A stretch of 26,116 nucleotides of DNA from Actinomycetota bacterium (GTDB lineage: Bacteria; Actinomycetota; Humimicrobiia; Humimicrobiales; Humimicrobiaceae): the NCBI GenBank assembly GCA_028696435.1, contig JAQVHC010000006.1, positions 1 to 26,116 on the forward strand, given 5' to 3'. Under the pieces are notes generated by a model. That model did no database searches, was not told where the DNA came from, and saw only the letters and a list, made by a program, of their open reading frames with translations. Shown piece after piece: positions 16,073-24,189 of the stretch. Each line of letters opens with the position of its first letter. The stretch's first letter is position 1. A program made the translations under genes and the position numbers.

Positions 16073-17569
16073 GTGAGTCTAAAAGTTTATAATACTCTTC
16101 ACAGAAAAAAAGAGTTGTTTGAACCTATAAATGAAGGTCTGGTTAAAATGTATGTGTGCGGGCCTACTGTCTATAACTATATCTCGATAGGCAATACAAG
16201 ACCTATTGTAGTATTTGATATGGTGCGGAATTATCTTCAGTATCTGGGTTACAGTGTAGAATATGTTCAGAATATTACAGATATTGAAGATAAAATAATA
16301 AAGAAAGCACAGGAGGAAAAAGTAGATTTCAGGGTTATAACCTCAAGGTATATAAATGCTTTTCTGGAGGACCTGAGAAATCTTGAGATTGGTCAGGTGA
16401 GCAGTATGCCGCTGGCTACCGAGTCGATTGATGAAATAATACAATTTATAGAAAGAATCATTAAAAATGGTTATGGATATGTGGTAGATGGTTCTGTTTA
16501 TTTTGATGTAGCCAGGTTTCCGGATTATGGGAAACTTTCGGGGCAAGATATAGATGAAATGAGAAATACTGAAGATGATGGTTTTTCAAAGAGAAATAAA
16601 ATTGACTTTGCTTTATGGAAGAAAGCCAGAGAAGGGGAGCCGTCCTGGGATAGCCCGTGGGGGAAGGGCAGACCCGGCTGGCATATTGAGTGTTCTGCAA
16701 TGTCGACATCATTGCTGGGCAGGCATATTGATATCCATGGTGGTGGTATGGATTTAATATTTCCACACCATGAAAATGAGATTGCACAGTCTGAGGCGGC
16801 CTTTCCCGGTGAAGGTGATTTTGTGAAATACTGGTTACACAATGGGATGATAGAAGTAAAGAAGGAAAAAATGTCAAAATCACTGGGGCTTGAGGAAAAC
16901 TGGATTTTAAAAAATCTTCTTAAAATTTATTCTCCAAATGTTATAAAAATGTATATTCTTACCACTCATTACAGAAGTCCGCTCGAATTCAGTATGGAAA
17001 AATTAGAAGAAGCGGGTAAAGCGCTGGAAAAAATTGTAACCACTCTGAAGAATATCGATTTTCTTATAAAGCATGATGCTTGTTCCGGTGAAATAGAAGA
17101 AGAGAAAGAGAGTGATAAAAGAATTGCTTTGAGACTGGAATCATATATAGAAGATGTTGAAAATAGTTTCAGGGAGTCAATGGATGATGATTTTAATACT
17201 GCAAAAGCAATTGGAGATATTTTTGAATTTATAAAGAATATAAACAGCATAATACAAAAATCCGATTTTAAAGCCAGCCCCTCTATAAAGAAAAATTTGA
17301 GCAGTGCATCTGATAAAGTAAAGGAACTGGGTATGGTTCTCGGCCTAAATTTTTCAAAAGAAATTTTAAAAATGACAGAAGATGTGGAAGCTGAAATAAA
17401 AATAACAAAAGACGAAATAGAGAATAAAATAAAAGAAAGAGAAGTTGCAAGAAAAGCCGGTGATTATAAAAAAGCTGATGATATAAGAAATTATCTGTAT
17501 GGTAAAGGTATAATACTTGAAGATAGAAAAGAAGGCACTATATGGAAAACTGTAGATATTAAAAAATGA
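16073..17569 (+). CDS. cysS: Cysteinyl-tRNA synthetase
   Basis: Class I enzyme that charges tRNA-Cys. Visible are the first zinc ligand in MYVCGPTVYNY, further zinc ligands in GWHIECSAM and in FPHHENEIAQSEA, and an intact KMSKS loop (EKMSKSLG). The HIGH-type motif reads SIGN (16184-16195) where CysRS normally has HIGN or HIGH, so the first His is Ser. I chose GTG 16073 (498 residues) over ATG 16067, because GGGAGG at 16061-16066 abuts that ATG directly and lies six bases before the GTG. The C-terminal helical anticodon region ends EREVARKAGDYKKADDIRNY, typical of the family. Probably functional, but the Ser should be checked. Confidence 0.95.
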   Translation: MSLKVYNTLHRKKELFEPINEGLVKMYVCGPTVYNYISIGNTRPIVVFDMVRNYLQYLGYSVEYVQNITDIEDKIIKKAQEEKVDFRVITSRYINAFLEDLRNLEIGQVSSMPLATESIDEIIQFIERIIKNGYGYVVDGSVYFDVARFPDYGKLSGQDIDEMRNTEDDGFSKRNKIDFALWKKAREGEPSWDSPWGKGRPGWHIECSAMSTSLLGRHIDIHGGGMDLIFPHHENEIAQSEAAFPGEGDFVKYWLHNGMIEVKKEKMSKSLGLEENWILKNLLKIYSPNVIKMYILTTHYRSPLEFSMEKLEEAGKALEKIVTTLKNIDFLIKHDACSGEIEEEKESDKRIALRLESYIEDVENSFRESMDDDFNTAKAIGDIFEFIKNINSIIQKSDFKASPSIKKNLSSASDKVKELGMVLGLNFSKEILKMTEDVEAEIKITKDEIENKIKEREVARKAGDYKKADDIRNYLYGKGIILEDRKEGTIWKTVDIKK

Positions 17570-17584
17570 TAAAAATTATATGTA

Positions 17585-18388
17585 ATGACCGGAAATAAAA
17601 ATATAAATTATGAATATATAGCAGGGATAAACCCTGTTTATTCTTTAATTACAGGAAATGCTGGCAGAAGGAAAATATATAAAATCATAATTAGTAGTCA
17701 GAGGGAGAATGACAGAAGAATAAGGAATATAATTCTGGAAGCAGAGAATAGAAATATTATTATAGAAAAATTTAGCCCCGACCGGTTTTATGATGTTTCT
17801 CCAAAAAACATAAATTCCCAGGGCATTCTGGCTGTTGTCTCTCCATATAATTACGCAGACCTTGATAACTGGATCAATAAAATAACTGATGAAAGAAAAA
17901 AAACTGGAAGATGTGAAAGCAGGCTGGTAATACTTGACGGTATAACAGATGCGGGCAATTTTGGCTCAATAATAAGAAATTGCGGTGCATTCGGTTCCGA
18001 TGGTATTATTGTTCCAAAAAGAAGAAGCGTGGCACTGAATGAAAGAATCAGTAAGATTTCTGCAGGGGCACTTGAAAGAGTAAGAGTATTTAGAGAAGTA
18101 AATCTTGTAAAGACTATAAAGAAATTAAAAGATAATGGATTCTGGATTTATGGGACTACCCTGAATGTAACGCCGGAAGTTAAATACCTGAGCGAAGTTG
18201 ACTTTGCTTTCCCGATGGCTCTTGTTCTGGGAAGTGAAGATAAGGGCATTAGCAGATTGGTCAGTGAAAATTGTGATATTATGATTTCAATAAAATTAAG
18301 CGGTGACGTTCAGTCCCTAAACGTATCAGTTGCCAGCGGTATTATTTTATACAGGATTCAGGAGCAAATTGAAAAAGCAAAGTTTTAA
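17585..18388 (+). CDS. rlmB: SpoU-family rRNA 2'-O-methyltransferase (RlmB type)
   Basis: TrmH/SpoU-class (SPOUT) RNA methyltransferase, probably modifying a guanosine ribose in 23S rRNA. The N-terminal substrate-binding domain has IAGINPVYSLI (about 13-23); the C-terminal knotted domain has motif 1 LDGITDAGNFGSIIRNC with the conserved Asn and Arg, motif 2 ALVLGSEDKGIS and motif 3 SLNVSVASGIILY. Length (267) fits RlmB. It starts 15 bases after cysS without a visible ribosome-binding site. In Firmicutes mrnC often lies between cysS and rlmB; it is absent here. The exact rRNA target is inferred from context. Confidence 0.88.
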   Translation: MTGNKNINYEYIAGINPVYSLITGNAGRRKIYKIIISSQRENDRRIRNIILEAENRNIIIEKFSPDRFYDVSPKNINSQGILAVVSPYNYADLDNWINKITDERKKTGRCESRLVILDGITDAGNFGSIIRNCGAFGSDGIIVPKRRSVALNERISKISAGALERVRVFREVNLVKTIKKLKDNGFWIYGTTLNVTPEVKYLSEVDFAFPMALVLGSEDKGISRLVSENCDIMISIKLSGDVQSLNVSVASGIILYRIQEQIEKAKF

Positions 18389-18944
18389 CGAGAATTTAAT
18401 TATAATAGATGGCCATAATTTTATATTTAACTTTTTTAAGGCCAGTAAATTAAGCAAAGAAAATATAGAATATATAAAAGAAAAACTGATAAATGATCTG
18501 TCCCTTTACAGAAGTCAAAAAAATTGTGATCTAATTGTCGTTTTTGATGCCAGAAACAGTGAGAATCAGAGAAGAAGCATCAAGACTGTTGATGGAGTAA
18601 TAGTTATCCATTCCAGAAAAAATGAATCAGCTGACATGGTAATTGAAGAACTGGTAGGAAAAAAAGCAAAAGCTTCAAGAGCTCTGGATAAAAAAGAAGG
18701 ATATAATAAAATTTTTGTGGTTACTTCAGATTACCCCCAGCAGAAAGTAGTGTTCAGAGAAAATGTTTATCGTAAATCCTGCAGGGAATTCCAAGCAGAA
18801 TTAAGCTTTTTAAAAAAAGAGATAATGCAAAAAATGACCTCTTTAAATGAGGAGTCCGATAAAAAATTCCTTACTGTGGAGAAAAAGTTAAGCAGCAAAA
18901 GCAGAAAGAAACTTTTGGAGCTACGTAAAAAAATTAATAAATGA
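18369..18944 (+). CDS. YacP/Rae1-like NYN-domain endoribonuclease
   Basis: Related to Bacillus YacP (Rae1), a ribosome-associated mRNA endonuclease with a PIN-like NYN fold. Conserved acidic positions are visible in LIIIDGHNFIF, LIVVFDARN, NESADMVIEEL and VVTSDYPQQ. The frame is open back to a TTG at 18330, deep in rlmB; I favour TTG 18369, which has AGGAG at 18360-18364 and gives 191 residues starting just before the first beta strand. That still overlaps rlmB by 20 bases, so translation is probably coupled. The C-terminus is Lys/Ser-rich. Position after rlmB matches the Firmicutes order. Confidence 0.85.
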   Translation: MKKQSFNENLIIIDGHNFIFNFFKASKLSKENIEYIKEKLINDLSLYRSQKNCDLIVVFDARNSENQRRSIKTVDGVIVIHSRKNESADMVIEELVGKKAKASRALDKKEGYNKIFVVTSDYPQQKVVFRENVYRKSCREFQAELSFLKKEIMQKMTSLNEESDKKFLTVEKKLSSKSRKKLLELRKKINK

Positions 18945-20014
18945 TTATTTTAAAAAAAATTCTTCTGTTTATCTTAATAATTTTTATCAGCCTGTCTTAT
19001 AGTTGTGGTCTTTATTATGATTACGATGATACTGCTACTTATGATACTTATAATTACTCTCATACAGATGCTGATAATGAAGTCATAGATGGTAGTACGA
19101 TTGGTAATGCAGATAATGAAAAAATCAGTGTAAATAATGCAGGAGCAGGAGATAAGATTACCATGAAAACAGACAGTGGGACAGGCAATGGAAGTAGCAC
19201 AGAAGCAGGAAGTGGAAATAATGCAGGAGCTACAGGGACAGAAGGCACTGATATTAATGGTATAACCAGTGGTTTAAGAGATGGGGTAAACGATGAATTA
19301 GATGCAGTCAGTAGTGACAGTGCTTTAATAGTTAAAGAAGTCATAGATGGAGATACAATAATACTTTCAGATGGAAGAAGGGTAAGGCTTATTGGAATAA
19401 ATACTCCCGAGCACGGGATGTATTTTTATGAGGAGGCAAAAGAAGCTCTTGAAATAATAGTCCTCGGGGAAAAAGTACTTCTTGAAAAAGATGTATCTGA
19501 AAGGGATCAGTATGGAAGACTTCTAAGATATGTATATATGGGTGATTTGTTTGTTAATCTGGAAATGTTAAAAAGAGGATTTGCCAATGTATATACATAT
19601 CCGCCTGATGTGAAATATATGAATGAGTTTCTGGAAGCTGAAAGGTATGCAAGAGAAAATAATCTGGGGTTATGGTTAAAATCGGATTCCGCGAGTGTGG
19701 AAATATACATAAATTATGATGCACCGGGTAATGATAACATTAATTTAAACGGAGAATATGTAATGATAAGAAACACAGGAAAAGAAATTATTGATATATA
19801 TGGCTGGACAATTAAAGACAGTGCTACCAGTATATATAAGTTTGGCAGATATCTTTTTAAACCCGGCGAAATCATCTACCTTTTCACAGGAAGCGGAAAA
19901 GATGGTGAAGGTAAATTTTACTGGGGGAGCCCTAAACCGGTATGGAATAATAAACATGATACTCTTTATTTAAGGGATAGAGATGGCCTTCTTGTAGAGA
20001 TTTATGATTATTAA
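18941..20014 (+). CDS. Probable secreted lipoprotein: staphylococcal nuclease domain plus lamin-tail domain
   Basis: A 357-residue exported protein. Residues 1-22 form a signal sequence ending LSYSC, which fits the permissive prokaryotic lipobox pattern (L at -4, Ser at -3) but not the strict one. Residues 23-128 are a low-complexity Gly/Ser/Thr/Asn/Asp linker. Residues 129-245 are a staphylococcal nuclease (thermonuclease) domain: VIDGDTIIL, VRLIGINTPE and RDQYGRLLRYVY carry the catalytic Arg, Glu and Arg, while a calcium-ligand Asp of the S. aureus enzyme is Asn 154. Residues 253-357 look like a lamin-tail domain (NGEYVMIRNTG, IYGWTIKD, FKPGEIIYLFTG, TLYLRDRDG). It probably cuts extracellular DNA or RNA at the cell surface. 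The ATG overlaps the yacP stop by four bases. Confidence 0.85.
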   Translation: MIILKKILLFILIIFISLSYSCGLYYDYDDTATYDTYNYSHTDADNEVIDGSTIGNADNEKISVNNAGAGDKITMKTDSGTGNGSSTEAGSGNNAGATGTEGTDINGITSGLRDGVNDELDAVSSDSALIVKEVIDGDTIILSDGRRVRLIGINTPEHGMYFYEEAKEALEIIVLGEKVLLEKDVSERDQYGRLLRYVYMGDLFVNLEMLKRGFANVYTYPPDVKYMNEFLEAERYARENNLGLWLKSDSASVEIYINYDAPGNDNINLNGEYVMIRNTGKEIIDIYGWTIKDSATSIYKFGRYLFKPGEIIYLFTGSGKDGEGKFYWGSPKPVWNNKHDTLYLRDRDGLLVEIYDY

Positions 20015-21367
20015 TTAAATTGGTCTGTTATTCATCTCTTCTTCAATGAAGTGGGTATGAATATTCCCCTTCTGAAAATTCTTGTTCTGTATAATTTTTT
20101 TGTAAAATGGTATTGTGGTTTTAATTCCCTCTATTTTAAATTCATCAAGAGCGCGTTTTGACCTCAAAATTGCTTCATCTCTTGTCCTGTCCCACACTAT
20201 AAGCTTGGCTATAAGAGAATCATAAAATGGCAAAATTTCGCAGCCTGGTTGCACAAAAGTATCTACTCTTATGCCAGGCCCACCCGACGGTAAAAAATTA
20301 GTTATCTTTCCCGGGCAGGGTTTAAAGTCATTATCAGGGTCTTCTGCATTAACTCTAAACTCTATGGAATGGCCCCGGTAATTATAATTTTCACCTGTGT
20401 TATCGACTATCTCTCCTGCAGCAATCTTTATCTGTTCTTTAACCAGGTCAATTCCTGTTATCATTTCAGTTACAGGGTGCTCTACCTGGATTCGTGTATT
20501 TACTTCAATAAAATAAAAATTGCCCTGCTCATCCAGCAAAAATTCTATGGTTCCAAGATTTTTATAATTTATTGCTTTTGCTGCCCGTACCGCAAATTCA
20601 CGCATTAATTTAACCGTTTTAGGAGGTAGATTCACTGCAGGGGCTTCTTCGATAAGTTTCTGGTGTCTTCTTTGTATCGAACATTCTCTTTCCCCCACAC
20701 ATATTATATTACCGTAATTGTCTGCAATTATCTGGAATTCAATATGTCTTGGTCTTGATATATATTTTTCTATGTAAACCTCTGGCTTTCCGAAGGATGA
20801 TTCTGACTCTGATTTTGCAAGGGGGAAATAATTAAGAAGTTCGTTTTTGTTATTACAAATCCTCATCCCCTTGCCGCCTCCACCAAATGATGCCTTTATG
20901 ACAACCGGGTAACCAAGGTGCTTTCCTAATTTTAATGCTTTTTTTATATTTTCTACGTTTCCCGATGACCCGGGAATAACAGGTATTTTATTCTGCTGCA
21001 TTACTTCTATGGCCTTTGATTTATTTCCAGCAAGAGAGATTGTTTCAGAAGGAGGCCCTATAAAAACAAGGTTGTTTTGCTGGCATTTATTTACAAACTC
21101 TGGATTTTCTGCAAGAAATCCATAACCCGGGTGAATGGCATCGCACTTCATTACAAGTGCGGCTGAGATTATGTTATCCATATTAAGATAGCTTTTTGAA
21201 GGTGAGGGAGGCCCTATACAGATACTTTTATCCGATAATTTTACATGAATGGAATTTTTATCTGCTGTTGAGTATGCAGCAACACATTCAATACCCAGTT
21301 CCCTGCATGCTCTAATTATCCTTACTGCAATTTCTCCCCTGTTTGCTATAAGTATTCGTTTAAACAT
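20015..21367 (-). CDS. accC: Biotin carboxylase (acetyl-CoA/acyl-CoA carboxylase subunit)
   Basis: ATP-dependent carboxylation of biotin on a carrier protein. The 450-residue length is standard. The N-terminus FKRILIANRGEIAVRIIRAC and DAIHPGYGFLAENP are typical; the ATP-grasp core has the glycine-rich loop ASFGGGGKGMR and the catalytic stretch FIEVNTRIQVEHPVTE with the conserved Glu and Arg; the C-terminal domain has EFRVNAEDP. The gene begins four bases after the upstream biotin-carrier fusion, so they form an operon with bioY. Its stop touches the stop of the convergent nuclease gene with no space for a terminator. It could serve ACC or another biotin enzyme; the AccB-type carrier upstream favours ACC. 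Confidence 0.95.
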   Translation of the reverse strand: MFKRILIANRGEIAVRIIRACRELGIECVAAYSTADKNSIHVKLSDKSICIGPPSPSKSYLNMDNIISAALVMKCDAIHPGYGFLAENPEFVNKCQQNNLVFIGPPSETISLAGNKSKAIEVMQQNKIPVIPGSSGNVENIKKALKLGKHLGYPVVIKASFGGGGKGMRICNNKNELLNYFPLAKSESESSFGKPEVYIEKYISRPRHIEFQIIADNYGNIICVGERECSIQRRHQKLIEEAPAVNLPPKTVKLMREFAVRAAKAINYKNLGTIEFLLDEQGNFYFIEVNTRIQVEHPVTEMITGIDLVKEQIKIAAGEIVDNTGENYNYRGHSIEFRVNAEDPDNDFKPCPGKITNFLPSGGPGIRVDTFVQPGCEILPFYDSLIAKLIVWDRTRDEAILRSKRALDEFKIEGIKTTIPFYKKIIQNKNFQKGNIHTHFIEEEMNNRPI

Positions 21368-21371
21368 TAAA

Positions 21372-23228
21372 TTATTTTTCGTCTTTTTTTATAATCATCA
21401 ATACCTGATCAAACTCAACCGCATCCTCATTAGAGACAACTATATCTATTATCTGTCCATTACATTCAGATTTTATCTTATTCATAAGCTTCATGGCTTC
21501 TATTATACATAATGTGTCTCCTGCTTTAACCCTATCTCCTACTTTTACAAAAGGTGGGCTGCCAGGTGAAGGGGAAGAATAAAATATGCCTACAATTGGA
21601 GATTTTACCTCAACTAAACTATCGTCTGGCTTTTTTATTCCGGATTCCGATTTTTTTTCTTCTGCAACAGCTTTTTCTTCTATCTTATAGTGAGGATTAT
21701 TTATAGAAATTTTAACTCCATCCACCTCAAGTTTAATTTCCTCTATGTTACTACTCTCAACAAGACTGGTTATCTCTCTTAGTTTTTTAATATCGAGATT
21801 ATCAAGTTTTGAAACTGAACTGGATATAGTTTTACTGTAAGCAGGGTTTTCTATGTATATCATTTGTTCTCTTACCGGACGGGCTTTTTTCAGGCGTGCC
21901 TTTTTTTTCTCAAGAAATTTTCTTGTTTTTTCAGGGTAAAAACAATAACTTAATATATCTTCTTCTTTGTCCGAAAAGCTTACCAGCTCATTTCTGCATT
22001 GTTCATAAATTTCCTCGACTTTCAGGTTAATTTTAGCCCCGTTTCTTGTGGTAGAGTCTTCCAGCTTTTCAATAATTTTTTTATCTATCTTTCCATTCAG
22101 TTTCCCAAAATATCCCAGTATCAATTTTTTAATTTCATCACACAATATTTCCCATCTGGAGTCAGAAATAACTGCGTTAAGTATGGCCTGGCTTCCTATA
22201 ATCTGGCCCACAGGAGTTGCAAGAGTGGGATTTCCTATTTCTTTTTTAATTTTAAAAACTTCTTCAAGAACAGAATCCATCAAATCTATTTCACCAATTT
22301 CTGCAAGCTGGTTGCCTATGGTTGAAATTAGCCATCCCGGGAGAAGACTTTTATCAATACTATTGAGAATGAAATTAGCCGGCACAGAATCCCGTTTTAT
22401 AAAAGGGTAGATATATTTTTTTATAATATTATCCAGCTGGACCAGTTTTGAATAATCCAGATTATGCGAAATATCTGTATCTTTCAGGCTTAAAATAAAT
22501 GAAAAAACAGTATGATTGTATCCCATATACGATGAAGGTAGAAAACTTAAGTCAACACCATCGCAGCCGTTGTCACAGGCTTCAAAATAGTTAAGTATCT
22601 GAAGTCCTCTGAGGTCTGATGCGCTGAGGAATTTTGGTATATCAATTTTGTCGCTGAGTTTCCTGAAAATTTCTCCAGCCCTTGAAGGAATCAATGTTGA
22701 TTCAACATCTTTTATACAGATACTGCTACAGCCATATTTTTTTAACTTGAGTGCATTTTTTACGTAAAAGTCTGTATCCTGGAAGCTGTCATATATAATT
22801 GTTCCCTGGCAGGAAGCCCCACTATCAGCTATCCCGGATATTATATACTTAAAATTGTCAAGGTCGTTTAAGGCATCATATACTCTAAAAATACTTATGC
22901 CATTGGCAATACACTGCCTTATAAATCTACTGATAATATCATTAGAATAATTATCAAGTCCACATAGATTTCTCGCACCGATGAGTATCTGGAGAGGAAT
23001 TGATGGTACTTTATTTTTAATGTAAGTTGCAAGCCCAAGGGGGGAAAGCTTAATATTGCTTTCAAGAATTTTTTCAAAGCTGGCTCCTCCAAGTATTTCA
23101 AGACTGTCATATTTTATATCATTGATATGGCTCAGGATTATATCAAATGACTCCATATCCATATTTCTGATGTCTGTGTTCTGAAAGATCTCTCTTAATG
23201 TAATATCATTTATTTTTATTTTTTTCAT
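21372..23228 (-). CDS. Fusion: degenerate OadA/PycB-like carboxyltransferase domain + AccB-type biotin carrier
   Basis: 618 residues in two parts. Residues 1 to about 450 follow the carboxyltransferase fold of oxaloacetate decarboxylase alpha/pyruvate carboxylase subunit B: NDITLREIFQ, FRVYDALNDLDNF, SSICIKD, ATPVGQIIGSQA. Lys 173, normally carbamylated, is kept, but the metal-binding Asp is Glu 13 and the HxH pair is Ser 202/Ser 204 (FLSASD for HLHTHD); the pyruvate-site Arg of LLRGQN is Gly. About 478-618 is a complete AccB carrier: N-terminal helix DIKKLREI, acidic linker, SPIVGIFYSSPSPGSPPF with the AccB-specific thumb, and EAMKLMNKI with biotinyl Lys 580. It likely carries biotin for the adjacent AccC, while the front domain may be inactive or repurposed. 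It overlaps bioY by 23 bases. Confidence 0.85.
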   Translation of the reverse strand: MKKIKINDITLREIFQNTDIRNMDMESFDIILSHINDIKYDSLEILGGASFEKILESNIKLSPLGLATYIKNKVPSIPLQILIGARNLCGLDNYSNDIISRFIRQCIANGISIFRVYDALNDLDNFKYIISGIADSGASCQGTIIYDSFQDTDFYVKNALKLKKYGCSSICIKDVESTLIPSRAGEIFRKLSDKIDIPKFLSASDLRGLQILNYFEACDNGCDGVDLSFLPSSYMGYNHTVFSFILSLKDTDISHNLDYSKLVQLDNIIKKYIYPFIKRDSVPANFILNSIDKSLLPGWLISTIGNQLAEIGEIDLMDSVLEEVFKIKKEIGNPTLATPVGQIIGSQAILNAVISDSRWEILCDEIKKLILGYFGKLNGKIDKKIIEKLEDSTTRNGAKINLKVEEIYEQCRNELVSFSDKEEDILSYCFYPEKTRKFLEKKKARLKKARPVREQMIYIENPAYSKTISSSVSKLDNLDIKKLREITSLVESSNIEEIKLEVDGVKISINNPHYKIEEKAVAEEKKSESGIKKPDDSLVEVKSPIVGIFYSSPSPGSPPFVKVGDRVKAGDTLCIIEAMKLMNKIKSECNGQIIDIVVSNEDAVEFDQVLMIIKKDEK

Positions 23229-23886
23229 TTCTTAATTTCATCGGAGTTATAATAATTACTGCTACAACTGCTTTTAGAAAATCTATTATAAGAAAAGGCC
23301 ATGTTCCAAGTCTCCAGGTTCTGACCAGTATTTCTGATATTGTAGAGGTGGTATTTATACTGTAAAAGTAGCCCGATAGGTGGATGAATCCAAAAAGATG
23401 TATAAGCAACACACCGGCTACACAGGAAGCAATCCCTGCGGCATATAAAACAAATCTATTTGATAATCTGGATGTATGTGTGGAATTATTTTTTAATAAA
23501 CTTTCATATATGTATCCGGTTACAAATGCAGCTGCTATAAACCCGGCTATATAACCACCTGTTGGCCCGGGAAGAGCAGTTGTTCCACTTTTAAATCCGC
23601 TAAAAACAGGAAGCCCGGCAAGACCAATAATTATATATAATGTCTGACTGATAAGCGCCCACCTGCTTCCCAGCAGGAGACCGGAAACCAGTACTGTGAA
23701 TACCTGGGTAGTTACCGGTATCGGGGTAAAGGGTAAATATATAAATGAATTTGCAGAAATTGCCATAAGAGCTGCAAAGATAATTGAAAATGTTATATTC
23801 ATGGTAAAATTGCTTGAGATTGCAATATCTGTGGTCGATAACTGGTCCGCACCACAGACACCAGTATTATAAAATTTGTTGTTCAT
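23206..23886 (-). CDS. bioY: BioY, substrate-binding membrane protein of a biotin ECF transporter
   Basis: S-component that binds biotin in the membrane and works with a shared EcfA/EcfA'/EcfT module, none of which is in the window. The 226-residue protein has about six hydrophobic segments and the BioY pattern: FTPIPVTTQVFTVLVSGLLLG, IGLAGLPVFSG and ALPGPTGGYIAGF. An N-terminal extension of about 25 polar residues precedes the first helix. The start has an excellent ribosome-binding site (GGAGAGAG on the minus strand, 23893-23900, six bases before ATG). Placement before biotin-enzyme genes fits: imported biotin is attached to Lys 580 of the next protein. A repeat upstream may be the operator. 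Confidence 0.92.
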   Translation of the reverse strand: MNNKFYNTGVCGADQLSTTDIAISSNFTMNITFSIIFAALMAISANSFIYLPFTPIPVTTQVFTVLVSGLLLGSRWALISQTLYIIIGLAGLPVFSGFKSGTTALPGPTGGYIAGFIAAAFVTGYIYESLLKNNSTHTSRLSNRFVLYAAGIASCVAGVLLIHLFGFIHLSGYFYSINTTSTISEILVRTWRLGTWPFLIIDFLKAVVAVIIITPMKLRNEKNKNK

Positions 23887-23929
23887 AAAAATCTCTCTCC
23901 AGAATCAGGACGATGATTGAAATAGTTTT

Positions 23930-23949
23930 TTGTATAAAGTTGTATAAAA
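23930..23949. promoter_or_regulatory. Tandem 9-base repeat upstream of bioY, possible biotin-responsive operator
   Basis: TTGTATAAAG is followed directly by TTGTATAAAA, so nine bases repeat exactly with a ten-base period, close to one helical turn. A diverged half-site in the opposite sense (CTTTACAC, 23966-23973) lies downstream, giving a loose resemblance to BirA operators (TTGTAAAC and its complement). About 45-65 bases before the bioY start, it is well placed to overlap the promoter. The BirA link is speculative. Confidence 0.35.
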
Positions 23950-24189
23950 TATAATTAAGATATAGCTTTACACCTGGTCCGATTATACTTAGCTTTTATT
24001 CATTTTTACAATCAATTTTCCGGGTTGTTCTTTAAGACGCTTGAGCATATATAAAGTTTCACTGCAATAAATACATAGAGTTTTAATTTAATGTCTACAT
24101 ATAATATTTTAGCTTTTTCTTTCTTTTTCTCTCTCTCGCTCTCTCTTAACATGTTATTAACGGCTCTTACTGATATCGTTTAGACTTGA

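Noticed and set aside
16461..16883. A 140-codon minus-strand open frame inside cysS
   Set aside because: It is antisense to a conserved enzyme and shows no recognisable domain or start signal.
18330..18368. TTG start giving a longer YacP-like protein
   Set aside because: It lies deep in rlmB, lacks a ribosome-binding site and adds residues that fit no family N-terminus; TTG 18369 has AGGAG upstream.
22048..22410. A 120-codon plus-strand open frame inside the carboxyltransferase-AccB gene
   Set aside because: Antisense shadow of a well-supported gene with no family match.
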